The position numbers and the translations under genes are program-made. The notes below the pieces were generated by a model that was given only the letters and a program-made list of their open reading frames with translations, ran no database searches and was not told where the DNA came from. This document shows, one piece after another, positions 11,301 to 20,425 of a stretch of DNA of 64,000 nt. The stretch's first letter is position 1; each line of letters starts with the position of its first letter. The stretch comes from Chaetoceros tenuissimus (lineage: Eukaryota; Bacillariophyta; Thalassiosirophyceae; Chaetocerotales; Chaetocerotaceae), in the NCBI GenBank assembly GCA_021927905.1, contig BLLK01000062.1:1240001-1304000 (forward strand), read 5' to 3'.

Positions 11301-12206
11301 ATTGGCTTGAAGAGATCTAATGTCATCGCTGATGTTTTACCTGAAGGCAAAGTTGATTGTATTAAAGATTTGCAAAACAAGGGACATTGTGTTGCTATGA
11401 TCGGGGATGGGTAAGTCTTAACAAAATCTCTTTTCTTTTGTTTGATTACAGCAATTAACATGATATCATTCGCAAAGTGTAAATGACTCGCCAGCAAGTA
11501 AGTACAATCTATCCAAAAATGAAACGATCTTTTCTCTGGTTCAATGTTCTAATTGTATTTTATTTTTAAAGTGGCACAAAGTGATGTAGGGATAGCAATA
11601 GGTGCTGGAACTGATGTAGCAATCGAAACAGGGTCTATTGTCTTGATGGAATCAAAGCTTTCTGATGTAGTCCTGGCAATTGATTTATCACGAAAAGTTT
11701 TTGCAAGGATCAAACTAAATTTCGTTTGGGCTCTAGGATATAACTCTCTGGCAATACCCATCGCAGCTGGTGCGCTATACCCTTGGATGCAAATGGCTTT
11801 ACCACCTTTTATGGCTGCTGTTGCTATGATTTTATCGTCATTATCAGTACTATGCTCATCGCTTCTCTTGAATATGTATCAGCCACCATCTTTCAAAAAA
11901 TACTATGGGAAAGATTTAAGGAAAGGTACCGTCGGAGTAGAAGCAGTAGATGCACAACTTAGTTCTTTCAGCAAAAATATACAATGCAAAGCTATGCTTG
12001 ATGGAGAATTATGTTGTTGTGATGCCGATGAATGTCAGTGTTTTCCTTGTGAAGTACACGGCAATGTTACTCAACCAGAAAGTGCTCGCATCAATGATAA
12101 TAGATCAAGATATCCTGGCTGCATGACTTTCTGGAATAAACCATGCAATTGTGATCCTTGCTTATGTGTCGGTTGCACCCAATGTAATAAGAAACCATTA
12201 ATGTAA
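8376..12206 (+). CDS. Copper-transporting P1B-type ATPase with Cys-rich C-terminal tail
   Basis: Five exons (8376-10452, 10529-10600, 10675-11410, 11478-11497, 11572-12206) give 1179 residues. The fourth exon is only 20 nt and encodes the V-N-D-S-P-A part of the hinge motif. Two heavy-metal-associated domains carry GLSCSSC (Cys about 42/45) and GLTCSSC (about 138/141). The transmembrane CPC motif in '[13 protein letters not shown]' is near 670-672; the DKTGTLT phosphorylation site (Asp about 714), the SEHP motif and GDGVNDSPA (about 961) complete a copper (CopA/ATP7/RAN1) signature. Actuator motif TGES is present. It exports Cu(I) across a membrane, to plastid, Golgi or cell surface. After the last TM pair comes an unusual tail (about 1105-1175) with CC-C, 'ECQCFPC', '[14 protein letters not shown]' clusters resembling a metallothionein. 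The start could alternatively be the Met pair about 30 residues downstream (NIMMHEI). Confidence 0.92.
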
Positions 12207-12775
12207 CCGAACTCTATTGTTGTTGATGCCGCCTATAGTCTCAGAAGTTTCTCTGTTGTGAAAATTGATTGAGAAGCCTTTCGTTATCTCGGCAATTGAA
12301 ATGTCAATCGTATTGTATCATCGGAACTTAATGTTGCATGAATTATTGAGTTCCTCTTGCATTGCGAACACCTTGAACCAGGAAACGTTCACGTTATGAC
12401 ATTTAGAAATGTCTAATGTTTTAAATAGTTTTCGGAAAAAAAAACATTACTTGGGTACTTTCATTTTTTTAAAACGTGTGAGCTTTATTTTTAATATAAA
12501 AGAGATGTTACGAAATGTGTTTTCAGGTACAGGAAAGAAAAAAGCTATATCTTTGCTCTAACAAAACTGCTTGTTATTATTAAAAAATCTTACCCATCTT
12601 CATCTGTTCAGATTTGGGGTTCTCACTGATGGCAGTCTAGTCCCGAAAAATCAGGAAAATTGCTGAGCACTTTTCATTTTTCAACATCTACCTTCCACTC
12701 TTCTCAATTTATTATACGAATTCCTCTTCGCCTATATTTCACCGAGAACATTAATTCCAAAACATTCACATTGAA
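12207..12775. promoter_or_regulatory. Intergenic 569 bp upstream of the first HSF gene
   Basis: Holds the 3' UTR of the Cu-ATPase and the promoter of the first HSF gene. It is AT-rich, with an A run near 12437. No perfect heat-shock element array was found by eye. Confidence 0.4.
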
Positions 12776-13903
12776 ATGTGTCTCTCAGGGAGTCCAACAC
12801 AACCATACACAGCAGCAATGAAGCCATTAGTCTCTACAAGACCCTCAGGAAGTGTTACCAACAATGGAAATACCTCCGTTCTACACCATGTCAACAATTC
12901 AAATAGAAATTCTGCAAAGAAACAGGCCCCGCAGATGGTACAACATAATTATACGGATCACTCTTGTGATCTAGATACAAACATGAAACCTAACGTTGTA
13001 AAGCCGAAAGGTGGAGTAGCATTTCCTTTTCCAATCAAACTTCACGATATGCTCGAACAAATACGTTTGGACAAGACTGATCTGGCCGAGATTGTCTCAT
13101 GGCAGCCTCACGGAAGAAGTTTTTGCGTACACAAGCCGAGAGCTTTTGAAAAGGAGGTGCTATCAAAGTTTTTTGCCCAACACAAGTACGCATCGTTTCA
13201 GCGTCAGCTAAATCTGTATGGATTCCTCAGAATCACGAAAGGACCAGACCGTGGAAGCTACTACCATGAACTATTTCTCCGAAATAGAAGATTCCTTTGT
13301 GAAGGCATCAAAAGAATGAAAGTGAAAGGAACAGGGGCTAGAATTGCATCTAACCCAGCTGCTGAACTAGACTTTTATAAGATGGAATCTGTCGGTCTTG
13401 AGGAGCCAGTCTCACGAAAGTTCTCCCAAGTTCCAATGATCTCGGTACCTCAAGTAGATAGAGTATCTGCAGTAGAAAGGGTACCTGCAGTAGAAATGGT
13501 ACCTGCAGTAGAAAGGGTACCTGCAGTAGAAAGGGTACCTGCAGTAGAAAGAAACATAGAGAATCTACTCACTTCGCTTAGAAGGCAGGCTCCTCCAATT
13601 GAAAGATGGACTCCTCCGTTAAGAAGACTTACTCCTGCAATAAGATTAGCTCATGTAAATCCAAACAGAGAAAGTCTTGAGCGCCTTGTGCTATTGAATA
13701 TCTCCCCCGAGATTTTCCAGCAACCCTCTTCTTTACCTCTGCAGAGAATTGTAGTGTGTCCAGCAGTAATTCAAGGAAGCATTCCATATTATCAAAGTGC
13801 CTTGAACAACGACACTCTGAGACCTCATACCTTCATCCCGGACAATTATTTCATAGAAGAAGGCTCGACTCTACCCTCCCATGCATATTATACCAGATTG
13901 TAA
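12776..13903 (+). CDS. Heat-shock-factor-type transcription factor (1 of 2)
   Basis: 375 residues, single exon, ATG at 12776. The HSF DNA-binding domain spans about residues 82-185: 'FPFPIKLHDMLEQI', 'IVSWQPHGRSFCVHKP', the recognition-helix region 'KYASFQRQLNLYGFLRI', and 'GSYYHELFLRNRRFLC'. This QRQLNLYGF/YHELFLR form is typical of the expanded diatom HSF family. No coiled-coil HR-A/B trimerisation region is evident. C-terminal to the domain, an 18 bp tandem repeat encodes RVPAVE units (about residues 228-258). The paralogue at 16735 shares the domain and the preceding 'HHYTDH...DM'-type motif (here 'HNYTDHSCDLDTNMK'), so the two are a local duplication. Nuclear, sequence-specific regulator; target genes unknown. 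Confidence 0.9.
   Translation: MCLSGSPTQPYTAAMKPLVSTRPSGSVTNNGNTSVLHHVNNSNRNSAKKQAPQMVQHNYTDHSCDLDTNMKPNVVKPKGGVAFPFPIKLHDMLEQIRLDKTDLAEIVSWQPHGRSFCVHKPRAFEKEVLSKFFAQHKYASFQRQLNLYGFLRITKGPDRGSYYHELFLRNRRFLCEGIKRMKVKGTGARIASNPAAELDFYKMESVGLEEPVSRKFSQVPMISVPQVDRVSAVERVPAVEMVPAVERVPAVERVPAVERNIENLLTSLRRQAPPIERWTPPLRRLTPAIRLAHVNPNRESLERLVLLNISPEIFQQPSSLPLQRIVVCPAVIQGSIPYYQSALNNDTLRPHTFIPDNYFIEEGSTLPSHAYYTRL
13449..13551 (+). repeat. 18 bp in-frame tandem repeat in HSF gene
   Basis: About five to six copies of an 18 bp unit of the form gtagaaagggtacctgca occur, encoding (V/M)PAVER repeats. Copies differ at only one or two positions, mostly in the first and third copies, which suggests recent expansion by slippage or unequal exchange. 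The repeat lies outside the DNA-binding domain, so length change would keep the frame. Confidence 0.85.
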
Positions 13904-14126
13904 ATAAAATGAAAACTTAGTGCTCAGTACATAAGCAAATACTTACATATTATAATCAAACTTGTACAAGTACTTTCTTTGAAATTCAATGTAAAATGTG
14001 ATGGTGTGGGACTCGTTTGTGAAACGAAAGTAACCGACTATCATGTCCTACCCCGCACGTAGGTTACGTTTTCCGTTTTTCAAATTTCCCGCCACACTGC
14101 CACACTTTTTCATTATATCCAGGTGA

Positions 14127-14774
14127 ATGTATTATTACATAATAGATACACTAATACTTCAACAAATTATGATATTATCTACAATTAGAACATTCGCGTC
14201 AGCTGTAACATTAATTGGTGGTCTGACATTTTCAGATCCTTCCATATCACTTGCGTATGGCCCAGGAGTCGTTTTTGAAGAAAATACATCAATAAGGTTC
14301 AAATCTTGTCCAGCAACAAGTAATTGTGTCAGCAGCAATTATAGTGAGCCTCCAAATAGATATATAAGTCCACTTAAAGTTGTAAATGACCGTGATGTTA
14401 CATTTCAAAGAGCAGTACGATCATTTCGAAATCAAAAAGATATCAACGTGGTGGAAATATCCCCCAAAGAATTTTATATTCATGTGACTGTAGAAGGTAC
14501 TGTGAAAGGTACTTTGGATGATATTGAACTATATTTTCCAGAAGCTGGAGGTATTGTAGCATTGAGATGCGAAGCAAGGAATACATTGCCGCCACCCCCA
14601 TTTTGCATCAAAAAGGGTTGCATAAATGGAAATATGGATCAGAGGAGAAGAATTGAACACGTTGCTGGTGTACTTGGTTTACCATTCTTAGATCAAGAAG
14701 AGATGCAAGGCGCAAAGTGGACTCCAATCTTTTTTAATAGTGACAAAGTTCCAGGTTTTGATGAGCTAGTTTAA
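14127..14774 (+). CDS. DUF1499-type protein with secretory/plastid leader
   Basis: 215 residues, single exon. An ATG at 14127 is used; a second Met at residue 15 (MILSTIRTFASAVTLIGGL) starts a better signal peptide. The body has the DUF1499 pattern: 'CPATSNCVSSNY', then 'ISPLKV', an aromatic/helix segment 'AVRSFRN', 'YIHVTVEGT', an acidic 'DDIELYF', 'IVALRCEARN' and a C-terminal Arg-rich 'NMDQRRRIEHV'. In plants and algae DUF1499 proteins are often plastid or thylakoid proteins of unknown role. The leader here is compatible with plastid import but no clear Phe site was seen. Confidence 0.7.
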   Translation: MYYYIIDTLILQQIMILSTIRTFASAVTLIGGLTFSDPSISLAYGPGVVFEENTSIRFKSCPATSNCVSSNYSEPPNRYISPLKVVNDRDVTFQRAVRSFRNQKDINVVEISPKEFYIHVTVEGTVKGTLDDIELYFPEAGGIVALRCEARNTLPPPPFCIKKGCINGNMDQRRRIEHVAGVLGLPFLDQEEMQGAKWTPIFFNSDKVPGFDELV

Positions 14775-14900
14775 ATTTTTTTGAAGAGTTAATGAAAGAT
14801 GCTAATGCTCAGCCGCCAAAGCAGATGACAGTCATGGGATAGGTGCAGCTATCAAGTAAACATGCTGAAACAGAACAATGCACTATTTCCTGTGTCAATT

Positions 14901-15761
14901 CTAACCTTGCAAGTCGAAAGAAGCGTAACGTAACTCCTCTAAAGTCTCATTAATTTGTTCTATACATCCCGATATTTTTGATTGTAAGCCTTTAACTCCC
15001 TGCTGCAAAAGGTTCAAGACTTTTTCGTCACCAGATTCCCTTGCTTCGATATTCAATCTTTCATTCCTTTCGCGAATTTTTTCAAGGTGAAGAGCTGCAG
15101 TATAATTCAGTTTTTCTCTTTCTAGGTTTTGTAACTGTTTTGTGAATTTGATACAATTTGATAGAGTTGAAAGATCCACCTCTTCTAGTTGAAATTCTTT
15201 GGATCTAGAACCATCTGTGTGACTTTGCATTATTTCAATGATACAACGTATCGAGTTTGAAATGACAGAAAATGATGCTGTGATATTTGCAGTCAAATCA
15301 GGATATGTGGTGAGGTTTCCACTCTGTAAAACATTGTCAAGACCGCTGTTGAATTGTTTGTAAACCTCCACTCGTGACTGCTGAAGCTCAAAGAGTTTAG
15401 ATAATAGGTCTTTTGGAGTTGATTTAGATAGTTCCTCTTTCATTTTGTCATTCTTGGCTTCTTGTACAACTTTGCTCTCCGATTCTTCAATAGACGAAGA
15501 TGTCTTTGTTACATCGTTTTGTTGACCTCCTTCATCTGATATGCAGCAATTTGGAACACTTTCTCCTGATCTCGTCCAAGTCTGCGAATTCATTAGATCG
15601 AGCGTTTGTCCTAACGCCCTCATTTCAGGTGTTGCTGCTTTAAGTGCATCTTGTTCACCTTCACTTTTCGCTCGAGATGAAAGAATGGACATTGCATCTT
15701 CAATGGAAATTCCAGCTTTGGAAGAAGATGCAGAATTTCCGCTGGGCTGAGATTCTTGCAT
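14901..15761 (-). CDS. Coiled-coil protein resembling REX1-B (REX1BD) family
   Basis: 286 residues, single exon, ATG at 15761. The first ~120 residues are disordered and Ser/Lys/Glu-rich. The second half is helical: 'DLLSKLFELQQSRVEVYKQF', a Tyr-containing loop, 'ITASFSVISNSIRCIIEIM', 'LQNLEREKLNYTAALHLEKI' and a closing coiled coil. The order 'L-LQ-xRV-xY-xxF ... LE-EKL-TA-LH' matches the REX1 DNA-repair (REX1-B) domain first described in Chlamydomonas. Whether it has a repair role here is inference. Alternative: a generic coiled-coil protein. Converges with the DUF1499 gene (gap 126 bp). Confidence 0.6.
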   Translation of the reverse strand: MQESQPSGNSASSSKAGISIEDAMSILSSRAKSEGEQDALKAATPEMRALGQTLDLMNSQTWTRSGESVPNCCISDEGGQQNDVTKTSSSIEESESKVVQEAKNDKMKEELSKSTPKDLLSKLFELQQSRVEVYKQFNSGLDNVLQSGNLTTYPDLTANITASFSVISNSIRCIIEIMQSHTDGSRSKEFQLEEVDLSTLSNCIKFTKQLQNLEREKLNYTAALHLEKIRERNERLNIEARESGDEKVLNLLQQGVKGLQSKISGCIEQINETLEELRYASFDLQG

Positions 15762-16734
15762 GCTGTTTCTTGGCTGTGAAAGTTAATCCTTGCTATAACT
15801 AGGTTTGTGTTTGGTATGAAAGCAGAAAGTACAGAAGTAAGGGACCTTGTGTGGATGGAATGAAAGGATGAGCATGGTGGAGCGTGGAGCATGGAAGCTC
15901 ATCGATCATCATTGAAAATCGTAGTACTGAACTGGTCCTACCTTTTGAAAACATTGTCATAAACTATTTTAGCAAAGATAGCACGGTAAAAGGAATTTTT
16001 TTTCTTTCTTTTCAACTATTTCAACAATCGCTTGATTTCAACGACCAATGATAAACTCTGCACTTCAGAGAAAACATAGAGTATCTATTTTTTTACTATC
16101 AAATTATTGAAAATTTTAAAAACAAAGAGAAGAAGGAGAGAAGTCAAGTATAGCGAGAAGCGAGAAGGGTGCTGTGGCGGAACCCAGAAGAAATAATATG
16201 AACGGTCATTCCACGATTGGGTAAAGGGTCATTCGCCAAGGTTAGACCCTCCTTGAACCAGAAGCGGTTGAATTTCTGAACTTGTGAACATGATGTGACT
16301 TTACTCTAACGCAAGGCTTTTCGACAAAACCTTTCCACCGTTTCCAATACAAATACACTATATTCTGAGCAAAACAGAAAAGAAATAACACTGGAAAAAG
16401 CAACATCAAATCTTTTTCAAACGATCTGGGTTCAGAGCTTCCTATGACTCGTCGGGGATCCGTGTCACGATCGATAGACAATAAGAAAACTTCAACTGGA
16501 AATTGCGTTTAATCGTTTGATGATGTTTTTCAGAGTAAATTGGTATGAAAATGGATATTTTTCTACCCGGAATCCGGACTAACCATTTACTCCGATATTT
16601 TGGGAGAAGAAGCCAATCACTGAACGGAACGTTTGCAGAACGCGAAGCTAGTTCCTGCACATAAAATCAATCTTATCCCAAAACTATCTGTCAGTGTTTC
16701 CAAAATTCAGCTCAAACAAGAAGAACAGTCAAAC
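15762..16734. promoter_or_regulatory. Intergenic 973 bp between REX1-B-like gene and second HSF
   Basis: A divergent region holding both promoters. It includes a purine-rich stretch near 16105-16170 (aaaacaaagagaagaaggag, then agcgagaagcgagaagg). Several short open frames exist but none has coding character. No RNA gene seen. Confidence 0.45.
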
Positions 16735-17754
16735 ATGTGTGGAGTCTCTACAGCAACTCGCCGCAGAAGCCTTGTAGACATTACAAAGCAGTCTAAAGCT
16801 CCCACTGATCAAAGCAGCATACTGCTTCCTAACGGCGAGAAGGCGACCAATCATGGCAAGAAGGCTGTGAAAGGCTGCGTGCAGCATCACTACACTGACC
16901 ATGCACAAGACATGGATATGATGTTCAAAACAGAGAAGGCTCAGGTCAGTAAGGGAGGAGTGAGCGTCCCTTTCCCTATCAAGCTCCATGATATGCTAGA
17001 ACACATCCAAAACCAAGAACACGAGCTAGCTCATATCGTTTCATGGCAACCTCATGGGCGTTGCTTTCTCGTGCACAAACCCAAACTGTTTGCTGACAAG
17101 GTCCTCGGGAGATTCTTCCAGCAGAAGAAGTATGCTTCGTTCCAAAGACAGCTGAATCTCTATGGATTCAATAGAATCACCAAAGGTCCAGACCGCGGCT
17201 CTTATTATCATGAGCTATTTCTCCGAGGAAAAAAGTTTCTGTGTCACGGCATCAATAGAATGAAGATCAAAGGAACTGGAGCTCGTATGGCATCCAACCC
17301 CGATGCAGAGCCAGACTTCTATAAAATGCAACCGGTAGGAATTGCGCATACCATTAGCCAGCTTCCAGGAAAAGAAGACTGGGATAATCAACCATTGATC
17401 ATCAAGTCTGATCCGCTCCAAACTTCCTCTACTACAATTACTCCGTCTGAAGATAATGAGGACGAGGATGTCGATACTGTCTTTGATGGTATGCGCTTTC
17501 ACAGCATCAATGGAATCCATGAGTCGAGAAGACACAGTTTGATGGCTATCCATCGCCGTAATTCTCTTGTTCTGGCAAGAGAATTGAGCAGAAGAAATTC
17601 TCTTCTGACTCCTGGAACGACAGTAGATACTTTCCTCGAGCCACAACCGGATGATAATGAATTCTTTAAGGAGATGGATATGTTGGCAACTTTGGGTGAT
17701 TCAAGTATTACCGACGACGAGATGGTAGACATACTTGATAGAATTATCAAGTGA
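16735..17754 (+). CDS. Heat-shock-factor-type transcription factor (2 of 2)
   Basis: 339 residues from the ATG at 16735; the frame is open further upstream but has no other ATG, and the chosen start (MCGVSTATRRR) parallels the MCLSGS start of the first HSF. The DNA-binding domain is at about 78-182: 'VPFPIKLHDMLEHI', 'IVSWQPHGRCFLVHKP', 'KYASFQRQLNLYGFNRI', 'GSYYHELFLRGKKFLC'. The flanking conserved stretch 'KGTGARMASNPDAEPDFYKM' is shared with the first HSF. The C terminus is acidic ('EDNEDEDVD', 'DDEMVDILDRI') and carries a duplicated 'SRRHSL/SRRNSL' motif (RRxS, a possible kinase site). No leucine-zipper trimerisation domain is evident. Confidence 0.9.
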   Translation: MCGVSTATRRRSLVDITKQSKAPTDQSSILLPNGEKATNHGKKAVKGCVQHHYTDHAQDMDMMFKTEKAQVSKGGVSVPFPIKLHDMLEHIQNQEHELAHIVSWQPHGRCFLVHKPKLFADKVLGRFFQQKKYASFQRQLNLYGFNRITKGPDRGSYYHELFLRGKKFLCHGINRMKIKGTGARMASNPDAEPDFYKMQPVGIAHTISQLPGKEDWDNQPLIIKSDPLQTSSTTITPSEDNEDEDVDTVFDGMRFHSINGIHESRRHSLMAIHRRNSLVLARELSRRNSLLTPGTTVDTFLEPQPDDNEFFKEMDMLATLGDSSITDDEMVDILDRIIK

Positions 17755-18261
17755 AATATCTCCGGGGTTCATACTTTCCATGTTTCATATTTTACTCGTG
17801 TTCATCAAGTATAGTGTTAGGCTATTAGGTTCTTAGAACTCAAAAGATTTTCACTCTCAACTTAAAGTTATTAACAATGTACATTATAAACTGTGATATA
17901 AAAACCATTATTTTGGCGTTCAACAGGACTTTAAACTTATATTTTACTCATTATTGTGATGTACGTAGGTAGGTGTTGCATTAGATTTTGCACTGTGTAC
18001 TACGAGTACGTACGTACCCCTTAGCTCGAAGCAACAAAAGTGCAACAGTTCAGCAACATTTTTACCTATTTGAGTTCATGTTCTTGTTTGTTGTCTGGCA
18101 CAGGGTGAAATAATACTCGTAAAATCATATCAACAACCTTTAAAAACTCAATATATCTTGTTCTTGATATAATCTGAGGGTTTAGTTGCTACTTGAAGTA
18201 TTCTAGACTTCTTACATACAGGGCTCACTATTGGAACGTTTCATTCTGAAAGGATTTTATC
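17755..18261. other. Intergenic 507 bp
   Basis: 3' end of HSF2 and promoter of the LAMTOR3-like gene. Contains acgtacgt-type words near 17955-18020 and an HSE-like 'ggaacgtttcattctgaaag' at 18232-18251, immediately before the LAMTOR3-like start. Otherwise nothing is seen. Confidence 0.4.
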
Positions 18262-18882
18262 ATGTCTTCACAAACACCTCAAGGCGGGGGGCTATTGCCA
18301 CCCAATATCATGAGTTCCTTAGATGAGCTCATAGATCGCATTAATCAAGGATCATCATCTTCTAACTTCCCCATAATTTCGTTACTTGTTGGAACGAATG
18401 AAGGCATACCTCTATCTAGATCATATGGAACAACTTATCACCCTCTCCAATCAAACATTAGTGACGAAGTTTTATCATCCATTGAAACGGTATGGGCGAC
18501 CTTGCCATCCGCGACTCCGCCACACGTAAAAAATGCACTATATTTACGCAATAATAATAATGGAGATGAAGGAAAATCTGCCGCTATGGAAAAAGATGGT
18601 ATTCAATTAAAAAATTTGGAGCCACCTCATCCCCTCTTGTCAAGTCTTGGCTTAGGAGATCAGGTCAAGACTACAATGGCTTTCTATGATCACGTGACAT
18701 TGATTCATATCCATCTTGCTCCGATAGTAGTGACTATATTAGCATCTCCTGATCCAACAACCAATATTGGTGCAATCAAGTCGGTAGCTGTACCTTTTCT
18801 GAATGATTTATTGACGCCTGCGAAAAGTGTCATGACAGATATTTGCTATGGGATTCTAAATGGTGGACCATTAGCACCCTAA
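18262..18882 (+). CDS. Ragulator subunit LAMTOR3 (MP1)-like roadblock-fold protein
   Basis: 206 residues, single exon. Core elements align with the LAMTOR3/MP1 roadblock fold: 'IISLLVGTNEGIPLSRSY' (strand-turn with the GxPL motif), 'LLSSLGLGDQVKTTMAFYD' (the SKLGLGxN-like helix), 'VTLIHIHLAPIVVTILASP' (central strands) and 'LNDLLTPAK' at the end. It is longer than human MP1 (about 124 residues) because of an N-terminal extension and an acidic insert. LAMTOR3 pairs with LAMTOR2 in Ragulator, which anchors Rag GTPases and TORC1 signalling to lysosomes or vacuoles. Assignment rests on pattern, not alignment. Confidence 0.65.
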   Translation: MSSQTPQGGGLLPPNIMSSLDELIDRINQGSSSSNFPIISLLVGTNEGIPLSRSYGTTYHPLQSNISDEVLSSIETVWATLPSATPPHVKNALYLRNNNNGDEGKSAAMEKDGIQLKNLEPPHPLLSSLGLGDQVKTTMAFYDHVTLIHIHLAPIVVTILASPDPTTNIGAIKSVAVPFLNDLLTPAKSVMTDICYGILNGGPLAP

Positions 18883-19208
18883 GAGTGTTTCTTTATGACA
18901 CCATGAAAAGAACATATATTTGCAAATTTTGTTTGAAATAAGTTCAGAGTTATGATGAAGAATAACGAATTAAAGCTGGCAGAGAAGAAAGTAGATTTGG
19001 AAATAGATAAATGACATAACTAATGCAAAGAGAAACATAAAGAAACTTTATAAAATATGTTATACGTATATAATATGTACATTTTTATAGTTACCAATAG
19101 ATCAGCCTTCCGCCAAAAATCATACCTTGTTATTATTAACGTTTTCTCAAGCTAGTTGTCTTTGTGCAAAAGGAGTCGTCGTTTTGGTAATCCTTACTCC
19201 CTATGATC
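18883..19208. other. Convergent 3' intergenic region, 326 bp
   Basis: AT-rich 3' sequences of the LAMTOR3-like (+) and PAS (-) genes; no other feature seen. Confidence 0.4.
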
Positions 19209-19730
19209 TCAAACAACCGATGCCATGTTGGAATGCATAGAATATCTATCATGCATGGATCTATCTACCAACTCATTCACTTCCTCCAAAAGACCAACGT
19301 AATGTGTCACTACCCCTTGATGATTACGGATAGGTCCAATACGAAGTCTGTTTTGAAACATCGTCCCTTCTTTGGAGTAATTTTTGAGGACGGTACAGAC
19401 CTCATGCCCTTTGGTAACATCATTCATTGCAGCTCTGACAGCAGCCAGGTTGGTTCGATCACCTTGGATGCACGATAGAGTCTTGCCTCTACACTCAATT
19501 TGAGTGAAACCGCATAACTTTTCCCAAGAAGAATTTACAGAAAGAATACGAAATGGGCTTGAGGATTCAGTGAGAACAAGAGCGCGAGCGTCAGATGAAA
19601 TGCTAGCAAGACTTTTTGGCATTTGATCTTCTACAAATCTGCTTACAGATGTAGTAGATAGTCCTCTTCTTGAAAGAGATTGAAGACGGAATACCAGATT
19701 AGATCCTGTGATTTTAGCTATTTTCTCCAT
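19209..19730 (-). CDS. Single-domain PAS/LOV-like protein without the usual photoactive Cys
   Basis: 173 residues, single exon, ATG at 19730. Nearly the whole protein is one PAS domain of LOV type: 'ALVLTESSSPFRILSVNSSW', 'LCGFTQIECRGKTLSCIQG', 'LKNYSKEGTMFQNRLRIGPI' and 'VTHYVGLLEEV'. In photoactive LOV domains the helix reads GRNCRFLQG. Here it is GKTLSCIQG, so the flavin-linking Cys position is Leu and a Cys sits two residues later. The N terminus (MEKIAKITGSNLVFRLQSLSRRGLS) is basic and amphipathic, so mitochondrial import is possible. It could be a non-light-sensing flavin or redox/ligand sensor. Confidence 0.8.
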   Translation of the reverse strand: MEKIAKITGSNLVFRLQSLSRRGLSTTSVSRFVEDQMPKSLASISSDARALVLTESSSPFRILSVNSSWEKLCGFTQIECRGKTLSCIQGDRTNLAAVRAAMNDVTKGHEVCTVLKNYSKEGTMFQNRLRIGPIRNHQGVVTHYVGLLEEVNELVDRSMHDRYSMHSNMASVV

Positions 19731-20425
19731 TCTGTTTTAGTTATGTGTAGTATCGAACTTTTTACTGCATCACATATATCTTTTGATTTCAAAACCATCA
19801 AAAAGGTGTCGTCTGAGGTTGATCGCTACTACTTTCTCATCATTTATTTGACACTTCGAAGAATCTTTTTTTGTTGTCATGGCGTCATTGACTTCAAAAG
19901 TCTAACGCCTGTCCAACGTTTCTCAGTGTCTTCTCACTTTTTACTATTGATACATTATGCTATCATAAAGAGATGCATATATTTATTAAACAGTTGAAAA
20001 AATGAAATGACAATAACTATTTTCAATCTATTGAACGTTTTAAGAATTCATTCTGTGTGTTTTCTTCTTTGTTTTGGGCTTTTCCATCTCCTCAGCATTT
20101 TCATTTATGTAATTATCAAATATGTCTCTGGAATGATACAAAGTTCTAGCTAAGTTCCGGCACTTTTGAAAGTACTGAAAAAAGCAAGAAGTGAGAAATT
20201 TTTGAACAACATCGTGGCAATCCTCTCCTCTCTACACCATTCGTTTACAATCTCTCACAACACAAAAAACAACTAACTAAAACTAATCATGAGGAAAAAG
20301 TCCAGGACTGCGTAGTTCATACGGTTTAGTGAACCAGAAGAATCTACAAGAAACACTGACAAATAGTCATTCTTTAATTTAGGAAATCTAGTTCGGCTCT
20401 ATTTGAATTCTATCAATGATTATGT
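19731..20425. other. Intergenic 695 bp
   Basis: Promoter of the PAS gene and 3' region of the ammonium transporter, both minus strand. AT-rich, with short T-runs; no gene or repeat recognised. Confidence 0.4.

Noticed and set aside
13979-14126. Possible RNA gene upstream of the DUF1499 gene
   Set aside because: Contains GC-richer words but no cloverleaf or known RNA motif. No tRNA, rRNA or CRISPR was found anywhere in the window.
19209-19730. Calling this an aureochrome or photoactive LOV receptor
   Set aside because: There is no bZIP domain and the adduct-forming Cys position is Leu.
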